From positions 1 to 64,000 of the forward strand of contig NZ_DASVGN010000031.1 in NCBI RefSeq assembly GCF_036379515.1: a stretch of 64,000 bases of DNA, written 5' to 3'. Below, in pieces: positions 57,621 to 64,000 of this stretch. The translations under genes and the position numbers were made by a program. The notes beneath the pieces were generated by a model that was not told the origin of the DNA, searched no databases, and saw only the letters and a program-made list of their open reading frames with translations. The stretch's first letter is position 1; the number at the start of each line of letters is the position of its first letter. Origin of the DNA: Castellaniella sp036379515. GTDB taxonomy: Bacteria > Pseudomonadota > Gammaproteobacteria > Burkholderiales > Burkholderiaceae_B.

Positions 57621-60600
57621 GCATTTCGGCGCGTTTCATCCGGCGCCCCATTGGCACGTCGTTGTTGGCCCTGGCGCTGTTTCTGGTCGGAGCTGCCGTT
57701 TTCAATCTGCTGCCGGTGGCACCCCTGCCTCAGGTGGATTTTCCTACCATTCAGGTGTCCGCCAAGCTACCCGGTGCAAATCCGGAGACCATGGCCACCA
57801 GCGTGGCTCAGCCCTTGGAGCGGCAGTTTTCGACGATTCCCGGGCTGGCGCAGATGAGCTCCACCAATGCGTTGGGGTCTTCGAACATTACCTTGCAGTT
57901 CGATCTGAGCCGTAACATCGATGGTGCGGCGCTGGACGTGCAGACGGCCATCAACGCGGCGGCACGCCAGTTGCCTGCAAATCTGCCCAGTCCCCCCACA
58001 TTTCGCAAGATCAACCCGGCGGATTTTTCCATCCTGATCCTGTCCGTGCAATCGGACGTGCTCCCGATCACCGTCGTCAACGACTACGCGGACAACATTC
58101 TGGCGCAGCAACTCTCCCGCGTTCAAGGCGTGGGGCAGGTGAACATCTTCGGGCAGCAGAAGCCTGCCATCCGTATCCAGGTTGATCCACGCAAGGTCGC
58201 GGCGCTGGGCCTGGATCTGGAAGCCATCCGAGGGGTCATTGCCAACACCACCGTCAGCCAGCCAAAAGGTACCATCGACGGACCTGAGCAAAGCTATACC
58301 GTCTACACCAACGATCAGATTCTGGACGCCTCGCCCTGGAACGACGCCATCATCGCGTGGCGCAAGGGCGCCCCGGTGCGTGTGCGGGATATCGGCCGCG
58401 CCATTGCGGGGCCCGAAGACGCCAAGCAGGCGGCCTGGGCGTACGCTGGCGCGGGCGCCAATGACTCCGATCGGGTCATGGGGGGGCGCTCTCTGGTTGT
58501 GGGCGTGACCAAAGAGCCGGGCGCCAACGTCATCGACACCGTGGCACGCATTCGCGCCGAGCTGCCCAGCCTTATGGCCTCGATGCCGGCCAGCATTCAC
58601 GTCAGTACGCTGGTCGATCGCACGCAGAACATTCAGGCCTCGGTGCATGAGGTGGAGTTCACTCTGCTGCTATCCATTGCGCTGGTAGTCGGCGTGATTT
58701 TCATGTTCCTGCGCAACGTGGCTGGCACACTGATCGCGAGCGTGGCCGTGCCGCTGGTGCTCATGGGCACTTTTGCGCTGATGTACCTGGTTGGCTACAG
58801 TCTGGACAACCTGTCGCTGATGGCGCTGACCATCTCTGTCGGGTTCATCGTCGACGATGCGGTGGTCATGCTGGAAAACATCTGGCGCCACGTCGAAGAA
58901 GGCATGAAGCCCATGGAGGCTGCCCTGAAGGGCGCAGAAGAAATCGGTTTCACCATCGTGTCGATTTCCGTGTCCCTCACGGCTGTCTTCATCCCGCTGT
59001 TGTTGATGGGGGGGATCGTTGGCCGCCTGTTTCGCGAGTTTGCCGTCACGGTCACGATGACGATTGCGGTGTCGGTGCTGGTGACGCTCACGTTGACCCC
59101 CATGCTGTGTTCGCGCTTTCTGCGCGATCTGCAGCAGGCGCGTCATGGGCGGGTCTATCGCGCTTTCGAGCGTAGCTTCGACCTGCTGTTGCAGGGGTAC
59201 AAACGGGGCCTGGACGTGGTGTTGAACCACTCGTTCATCACCTTGTGCGTATTTCTGGCGACGGTAGTGGCTTCTGCGGCTCTGTTCATCGTCATCCCCA
59301 AGGGCTTTTTCCCGCAACAGGACACCGGTGCGATCTTCGGCATTGCCGAGGCTTCTCAGAGCAGTTCTTTCGAGGCCATGAATGACCGCATGATGGCGCT
59401 GGCCGACGTCTTGCGGAAAGACCCTGACATCACCGCGTTTGGCATGACGAGCAACGCGCCGACCTTCAATAATGGGCGTTACTTCATCAGCCTGCGTCCA
59501 CGCTCCGAAGGTCGTACGGCGTCTGCCGACGAAGTCATCCGCCGTCTTCAGCCTCAGTTGGCCAAAGTTCCGGGTGTGCGGCTCTTCATGCAGGCAGGGC
59601 AGGACATCAATGTCGGGGGGCGCCTGTCGCGCACGCAATATCAATACACGCTCACCAGCCCCGATCTGAATGAGCTGAACGTCTGGGCGCCGCGCTTGCT
59701 GGAACGCTTTCGCACGCTCGCGCCCCTGACGGATCTGGCCACGGACCAGCAGAACCGGGCCAATACGGCAGTGGTGACCATTGACCGGTCCCGGGCGGCC
59801 ATGTTTGGCATCACGCCGGCCATGATAGACAACATCATCTACGACGCACTGGGGCAGCGTCAGGTGGCGCAGTATTTCACGCAGATCAACAGCTACAACG
59901 TGGTGCTGGAAATCACCCCGGAATGGCAGAGACACCCTGACGTGTTCTCGCACCTGTACATCACGTCGCCACTCACAGGAGCGCAGGTCCCACTGTCCAG
60001 CCTGGTCAAGGTCGACACGTCCAAGCCTGGCTACCTGTCGATCAACCACCAGGGGCAATTCCCCGCTGTGACCATTTCCTTCAACCTGGCACCGGGCTAC
60101 GCCCTGGGTCAGGCCGTGGATGCCATCAATCAGGCCAAGGCTGCCATGGCAGTTCCGTTGTCGGTGCAGGGCTCATTTCAAGGCACGGCACAGGCGTTCC
60201 AGGAATCGCTCGCCACGCAGCCGTATCTGATTGCTGCGGCATTGGTGGCCGTCTACATCGTGCTGGGGTTGTTGTACGAAAGCTATATCCACCCGCTGAC
60301 GATTCTGTCGACGCTGCCGGCAGCCGGGGTGGGCGCCTTGCTGATCCTGATGGCCAGCGGGTTCGACCTGAGTGTGATTGCGCTCATCGGGATTTTGCTG
60401 CTGATCGGCATTGTGAAGAAAAATGGCATCTTGCTCATCGACTTTGCCATCGTGGCCGAGCGCGAGCAGGGGCTATCACCGCGTGAGGCCATCTACCAGG
60501 CCTGCCTGTTGCGGTTCCGCCCTATTCTGATGACCACCCTTTGCGCCTTGTTCGCCGGGCTGCCGCTCATGTTGGGTTCGGGGGCCGGGTCGGAGTTGCG

Positions 60601-60778
60601 CCAGCCTCTGGGCTACACCATGGTGGGCGGCCTGATTCTGTCGCAGGCCCTGACCCTGTTCACAACGCCAGTCGTGTATCTGTACCTGGATCGCGTGCAC
60701 CACCATTACATACGCGGCCGTGCGCTGAAACAGGCGCGCAAGTTGCGGCGCCTGAGGGCAGCACAACGGTCTGCGTAG
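57617..60778 (+). CDS. RND multidrug efflux pump (MdtB/MdtC-like HAE1 family)
   Basis: A 1053-residue inner-membrane proton/drug antiporter with 12 transmembrane segments and two large periplasmic loops. It opens ISARFIRRPIGTSLLALAL, has the proton-relay Asp pair D413/D414 in GFIVDDAVVMLENI, and the late IVKKNGILLIDFA. The MdtBC system normally has two pump genes; here there is only one, with no outer-membrane factor gene downstream. Start is GTG 57617, overlapping the adaptor stop. Confidence 0.92.
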   Translation: MSISARFIRRPIGTSLLALALFLVGAAVFNLLPVAPLPQVDFPTIQVSAKLPGANPETMATSVAQPLERQFSTIPGLAQMSSTNALGSSNITLQFDLSRNIDGAALDVQTAINAAARQLPANLPSPPTFRKINPADFSILILSVQSDVLPITVVNDYADNILAQQLSRVQGVGQVNIFGQQKPAIRIQVDPRKVAALGLDLEAIRGVIANTTVSQPKGTIDGPEQSYTVYTNDQILDASPWNDAIIAWRKGAPVRVRDIGRAIAGPEDAKQAAWAYAGAGANDSDRVMGGRSLVVGVTKEPGANVIDTVARIRAELPSLMASMPASIHVSTLVDRTQNIQASVHEVEFTLLLSIALVVGVIFMFLRNVAGTLIASVAVPLVLMGTFALMYLVGYSLDNLSLMALTISVGFIVDDAVVMLENIWRHVEEGMKPMEAALKGAEEIGFTIVSISVSLTAVFIPLLLMGGIVGRLFREFAVTVTMTIAVSVLVTLTLTPMLCSRFLRDLQQARHGRVYRAFERSFDLLLQGYKRGLDVVLNHSFITLCVFLATVVASAALFIVIPKGFFPQQDTGAIFGIAEASQSSSFEAMNDRMMALADVLRKDPDITAFGMTSNAPTFNNGRYFISLRPRSEGRTASADEVIRRLQPQLAKVPGVRLFMQAGQDINVGGRLSRTQYQYTLTSPDLNELNVWAPRLLERFRTLAPLTDLATDQQNRANTAVVTIDRSRAAMFGITPAMIDNIIYDALGQRQVAQYFTQINSYNVVLEITPEWQRHPDVFSHLYITSPLTGAQVPLSSLVKVDTSKPGYLSINHQGQFPAVTISFNLAPGYALGQAVDAINQAKAAMAVPLSVQGSFQGTAQAFQESLATQPYLIAAALVAVYIVLGLLYESYIHPLTILSTLPAAGVGALLILMASGFDLSVIALIGILLLIGIVKKNGILLIDFAIVAEREQGLSPREAIYQACLLRFRPILMTTLCALFAGLPLMLGSGAGSELRQPLGYTMVGGLILSQALTLFTTPVVYLYLDRVHHHYIRGRALKQARKLRRLRAAQRSA

Positions 60779-60782
60779 TGTT

Positions 60783-61649
60783 CTAGTCTCGTGCCACGGC
60801 CGTCAGGCCTGCCACCAGCTGATCGATGAAGAACGTATAGAGCACCGCGATCGGGATACTGGCGATGAGTGCCCCCGCCAGCAACGGGCCCCAGTGGAAC
60901 ACGTCACCACGAATCAGCTCTGTGGGCACGGCAATGCTGATGGTCTTGTCAGCCGAACGCGTCACGAACGCCAGCGCGTAGATGAATTCGCTGCTCGACA
61001 GGGTGAAGGCAAACACGATGACCGTCAGAATTCCGGGCAGGGCCAGTGGCAGCACCACGTGCATGAAGGCGCTGAATCGGTTGTGGCCGTCTATCATGGC
61101 CTGTTCTTCGATATCGCGCGGGATACCCTTGAAGAAGCCCATCAGCAGCCAAGTGCAAAAGGGGATCGTGAAGGTTGGGTAAGCCACGATCAGCGCCCCC
61201 ATCGAGTTCTGCAGCCCCAAGAATGCGATGACTTTGGAAAAAGGGATGAAGAGCAGGGTGGGGGGGACCAGATACGTCAGAAAAATGCCGATACCCAGGC
61301 TTTCACCCCAGCCCCCTGCGAGGCGTGCCAGCCCGTAGGCAGCAGGTACCGACAGGACCAGCGTGATCAGGACGACGGCCACGCCCACGTAAAGCGTGTT
61401 CAACAGCCATTGCACATATTGGGTCTGTTCGAACAGCAGGCGCAGGTTGTCCAGTGTGGGGAGATGATGAAACCAGAACGGGTTGACAGAAGGGGTGAAG
61501 ATGTCGGCCTGCGTCTTGAAGCTCGTGATGAGCATGACGTAGAACGGCAGGGCCGAAAAGATCACGAACAGAAGCGTGCCCACGTAGAGTGCGCTCTTGC
61601 GCCCCAGGTGCCGTGGGGCTTGTGTGGTGGGGGCTGGAGTGGATGTCAT
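60783..61649 (-). CDS. Sugar ABC transporter permease (MalG/UgpE type)
   Basis: A 288-residue permease with six helices and the EAA loop EEQAMIDGHNRFSAFMHVV plus LPLALPG. It is the second permease of a MalFGK-like importer for sugars or glycerol-3-phosphate; the ligand is not known. It lies 3 nt downstream of the MalF-like gene and converges with the RND gene with a 4-bp gap. Confidence 0.9.
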   Translation of the reverse strand: MTSTPAPTTQAPRHLGRKSALYVGTLLFVIFSALPFYVMLITSFKTQADIFTPSVNPFWFHHLPTLDNLRLLFEQTQYVQWLLNTLYVGVAVVLITLVLSVPAAYGLARLAGGWGESLGIGIFLTYLVPPTLLFIPFSKVIAFLGLQNSMGALIVAYPTFTIPFCTWLLMGFFKGIPRDIEEQAMIDGHNRFSAFMHVVLPLALPGILTVIVFAFTLSSSEFIYALAFVTRSADKTISIAVPTELIRGDVFHWGPLLAGALIASIPIAVLYTFFIDQLVAGLTAVARD

Positions 61650-61652
61650 GGG

Positions 61653-62576
61653 TCAGATCTCCCGGCGTCGGATCAGCGACAAGATCAGGATGGAGACGGC
61701 GGCCAGCACAGGCAGCAGGAATAGCGCCGTGGCTGCGCCTCGCCCAAGCGCGCCGCCTTGCACGCCGGTGAAGAAAGCCAACGAGGGCAATACCTGCGTC
61801 GCGTTGGCGGGGCCGCCGCGCGTCAGGATGAAGACGGTGATGATGTCCGAAAACACGAAGACGAAGGTGAACAGGATGGTCACGCCAAACACCGGAATCA
61901 GCATCGGCAGGATGATGTGAAAAAGGCGGCGGAAGTAGCCGGCACCATCGATCTCGGATTGTTCGATGATGTCGCGCGGGACCCCGTTCAGCCCTGCCAG
62001 AATGATGACGGTTGCCAGAGGCAGCAAGCGCCAGACATTGACCAGAATGATGGAGAACAGGGCAAGGCCGCTACGCCCCAGCCAGTAGGTGTTGGAGAAG
62101 TCGCCGAATAGCGCGCCTGGGTGGCCGAGCAGGCCTGCGCCTCGAAGAATCCAGTCCAGCGGGCTGAAGGTGGAGTCCAGCATCCACAGCCAGGCGATGG
62201 CCGACAGTGATGCAGGGGCGGTCCAGGGAAGCAGGATCAGAAACCGTATTAGCCATTTGCCCCGAACGGGGCGTACCAGTAGCTCGGCCTGGATCGTGCC
62301 CAGCACCAGTACGCCGACCAGGGTACTGGTGGTGATCACGAAGGTGTTGCTCACGGCCCGCATGAAGTCGGGGGTCGCCAGCAGTGCCGTGAAATTGCCC
62401 AGCCCCACAAAGTGCATGACGGGGCTGCCGGTCGTGACGTCGTTCAGGCTGTAGACGATGGCCAGCACTACGGGCACGCCCAGCAATAGAACGATGTACA
62501 GGATGGCCGGCAGGACCATGCCCATGGCAAGCAGGGTGTCACGCTGATCCAGCGTCAGTCGGTGTGTCGTCGCCAT
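61653..62576 (-). CDS. Sugar ABC transporter permease (MalF/UgpA type)
   Basis: A 307-residue permease with about six helices. The EAA loop reads PRDIIEQSEIDGAGYFRRLF and is followed by HIILPMLIP. ATG 62576 is 3 nt after the ATPase stop, so the genes are tightly coupled in the order binding protein-ATPase-MalF-MalG. Confidence 0.9.
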   Translation of the reverse strand: MATTHRLTLDQRDTLLAMGMVLPAILYIVLLLGVPVVLAIVYSLNDVTTGSPVMHFVGLGNFTALLATPDFMRAVSNTFVITTSTLVGVLVLGTIQAELLVRPVRGKWLIRFLILLPWTAPASLSAIAWLWMLDSTFSPLDWILRGAGLLGHPGALFGDFSNTYWLGRSGLALFSIILVNVWRLLPLATVIILAGLNGVPRDIIEQSEIDGAGYFRRLFHIILPMLIPVFGVTILFTFVFVFSDIITVFILTRGGPANATQVLPSLAFFTGVQGGALGRGAATALFLLPVLAAVSILILSLIRRREI

Positions 62577-62579
62577 GGT

Positions 62580-63605
62580 TCAGCCCTTGACGCGCAGGCC
62601 GCTGCGCGGGTCGAAGCGGCGAATTTTATGGGGTGGCACGTAAAATGTAGCGGATTGACCAGGCGCAAGCTCCTGAGAGAAGCGTTCGGGCAGCTTGAGA
62701 ATCAGGTCGGTCTGTGTTGCGTTCAGCGATGCATAGATCAGTGCGTCCGCCCCCAGTGCCTCGATCTGTTGAATGGTGATGGTCAGAGGGTGCTGGTCTG
62801 CCGGTGCCGCTGCATCGTCTGTGGGCAGCCATGCGTCTTCGGCGTGGAAGCCAATCAGCCAGTCTCCTTCGGGGATCAGGTTCATCGGTGGCGATCCCAT
62901 GAACTGCGCGACGAACGTGTTGGCGGGCTCGTGATAGATTTCGTGGGGCGTGCCGATTTGTTGCAGTTCCCCGTGGTTCATGACCGCGATGCGCTGCCCC
63001 AGGCCCATGGCTTCGATCTGGTCGTGTGTGACGTACAGCGTCGTGATGCCGGTTTGCTGGTGCAGGCGCTTGAATTCTCGGCGGGCCGAGTGCCGCAGCT
63101 TGGCGTCCAGATTGGACAGCGGCTCGTCCATGAGGAACAGGCTGGGGGTACGTACCAGCGCGCGCGCCAGGGCGACACGCTGGCGTTCGCCGCCCGACAG
63201 CGCACGTGGCTTGCGACCCAGGTAGCCTTCAATGTGAAAAAGCTTGGCTGCCCATTCGACCTTTTCTTTGATTTCGGCCGCCGACATATGGCTGGCTTCG
63301 AGAGGGAACGAGATATTGCGCCCCACTGTCTTGTGCGGATAGAGGGCGTAGCTCTGAAAGACCATCGAAATATTGCGGCTGCGTGGGGGTTCTTCATTGG
63401 CCACGCGGCCGTCGATACGGATGATGCCGCTTGTGGGGCGCTCCAGCCCCGCGATGGTGCGCATCAGTGTGGATTTGCCTGAGCCCGAGGCCCCCAGCAG
63501 CACCAGGAATTCCCCATCGGGAACCTCAATATTGACGTCATTGACGGCTTTGACCCGACCGTGGTCGTAGGTGGTGCACAGGTGCTCGATGCTCAGGCTG
63601 GCCAT
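62580..63605 (-). CDS. Sugar ABC transporter ATPase (MalK/UgpC type)
   Basis: A 341-residue ATPase with GASGSGKS at 38-45, SYALYPHKTV (Q loop), ALSGGERQRVALARAL signature near 135, FLMDEPLSNLDAKLR Walker B and a C-terminal TOBE domain (about 240-341), as in MalK, UgpC and MsmX. Start ATG 63605 follows AAAGGAGG. It is a CUT1-type energiser and might serve this importer only. Confidence 0.92.
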   Translation of the reverse strand: MASLSIEHLCTTYDHGRVKAVNDVNIEVPDGEFLVLLGASGSGKSTLMRTIAGLERPTSGIIRIDGRVANEEPPRSRNISMVFQSYALYPHKTVGRNISFPLEASHMSAAEIKEKVEWAAKLFHIEGYLGRKPRALSGGERQRVALARALVRTPSLFLMDEPLSNLDAKLRHSARREFKRLHQQTGITTLYVTHDQIEAMGLGQRIAVMNHGELQQIGTPHEIYHEPANTFVAQFMGSPPMNLIPEGDWLIGFHAEDAWLPTDDAAAPADQHPLTITIQQIEALGADALIYASLNATQTDLILKLPERFSQELAPGQSATFYVPPHKIRRFDPRSGLRVKG

Positions 63606-63630
63606 TGGGCCTCCTTTAAAATGAAACGTG

Positions 63631-64000
63631 TCAGATTTTCTTGCCGCCGATCAAGCCTCGGCCACGCCATTGGGCGTAGATGGATTGGATCTGTTTGGCG
63701 GCTTCGTCGACCGCCTGTTCGGGCTTGAGATCCCCCCGGGCAGCCTTGGCCATCATGTTGGGTAGAACGAAGGTGTTGAAGACTTCGCCCACGGCAGGGT
63801 TGGAGTAGCCCGGATGGCCCAGGTTCGTCGTCCATTTGGTGGCCGGGATGAGCGGTTTGAGCTTGCCATCGGCTTCGCCAGGGAGCTTGAACGGGTCGTT
63901 GGTGAACCAGGCGTCGTTCAGGTCCTTGAGCGTCTTGGCGTCCTTTACGGCCGGGTAGGTGCGGTTGCCGGTGGGAACGGGCGTGCCGAAGTAGCTGGGC
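63631..64000 (-). CDS. C-terminal part of a sugar ABC substrate-binding protein (partial)
   Basis: The frame enters from the right edge and ends at TGA 63633-63631. The last 122 codons include DAWFTNDPFKLPGEADGKLK and a GHPGYSNPAVGEVFNTFVLP stretch, ending AQWRGRGLIGGKKI. The YSNPAVGEVFN type of wording is common in C-terminal lobes of UgpB/MalE-like binding proteins (SBP_bac_1). It is the first gene of this importer operon, 25 nt upstream of the ATPase. The N-terminus and signal lie outside the window. Confidence 0.85.
   Translation of the reverse strand, partial: PSYFGTPVPTGNRTYPAVKDAKTLKDLNDAWFTNDPFKLPGEADGKLKPLIPATKWTTNLGHPGYSNPAVGEVFNTFVLPNMMAKAARGDLKPEQAVDEAAKQIQSIYAQWRGRGLIGGKKI

Noticed and set aside
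58670..60058. 462-codon minus-strand frame
   Set aside because: Antisense to the RND pump gene.
1..64000. tRNA or rRNA genes, CRISPR arrays, insertion sequences, prophage
   Set aside because: No cloverleaf-like or rRNA-like stretch, no direct-repeat array and no transposase or integrase text was found in the gaps or genes.

Overview
The window looks like a chromosomal stretch of a GC-rich betaproteobacterium, most likely Burkholderiales and probably Alcaligenaceae (Bordetella/Achromobacter-like). This rests on gene order (fba-purC-purE-purK-Sua5; dusB-fis-purH-ruvC-ruvA), a PHB-granule phasin, a double-length UvrA paralogue, two branched-chain amino-acid ABC systems and a cbb3-like oxidase. 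It is dense core genome. I see no rRNA, tRNA, CRISPR array, insertion sequence or prophage, and no gene-free stretch over 300 bp.

Layout. 1-8.9 kb: edge fragment of a Rossmann-fold gene, mog, fba, an overlapping purC-purE-purK-Sua5 run, a MaoC protein, then chaC-pdxH-flavin reductase on the minus strand and tcdA on the plus strand. 8.9-14.6 kb: a four-ABC-domain UvrA-like protein. 14.7-19.5 kb: an unrecognised 42-codon gene with two 3' hairpins, a GT2 glycosyltransferase overlapping a hypothetical gene on the other strand, ettA, a glycine-zipper lipoprotein and an AEC-type permease. 19.5-23.3 kb: glnS-minC-minD-minE. 23.3-25.7 kb: a CydA/CydB-like pair in which the CydA-like subunit appears to have lost every heme, proton-path and quinol residue I could align. 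25.7-26.8 kb: ruvB under a near-consensus LexA box. 26.8-31.5 kb: a branched-chain-type ABC transporter whose two ATPases are fused. 31.7-34.8 kb: a cbb3-like heme-copper oxidase cluster with a CcoO-cytochrome c fusion and two small unknown membrane proteins. 34.8-41.9 kb: a minus-strand run, ubiquinone-type hydroxylase-dusB-fis-purH-ruvC-ruvA-recQ. 42-44.4 kb: CtaG and a BepA-like M48 protease. 44.4-49.1 kb: a second, conventional branched-chain ABC transporter. 49.2-54.6 kb: NTF2-like protein, zinc-finger protein, ilvE, an RhlE-type helicase, a thioredoxin-like protein, an EI24 membrane protein and a CinA-like protein. 54.6-60.8 kb: an IclR regulator, phaP with a clear promoter and palindromic operators, and an RND pump with its adaptor. 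60.8-64 kb: a MalFGK-type sugar ABC transporter running off the edge.

Themes: purine synthesis (purCEK, purH), t6A/ct6A tRNA modification (Sua5, TcdA), recombination and repair (ruvABC, recQ, UvrA-like), aerobic respiration (two unusual oxidase-like clusters, CtaG, a ubiquinone hydroxylase), amino-acid uptake and metabolism (two Liv systems, ilvE) and PHB storage. The best candidate for an undescribed system is the CydA/CydB-like pair at 23.3-25.7 kb; next is the reduced cbb3-like oxidase cluster at 31.7-34.8 kb. All functional assignments are from sequence reading and family knowledge; no database search was run.
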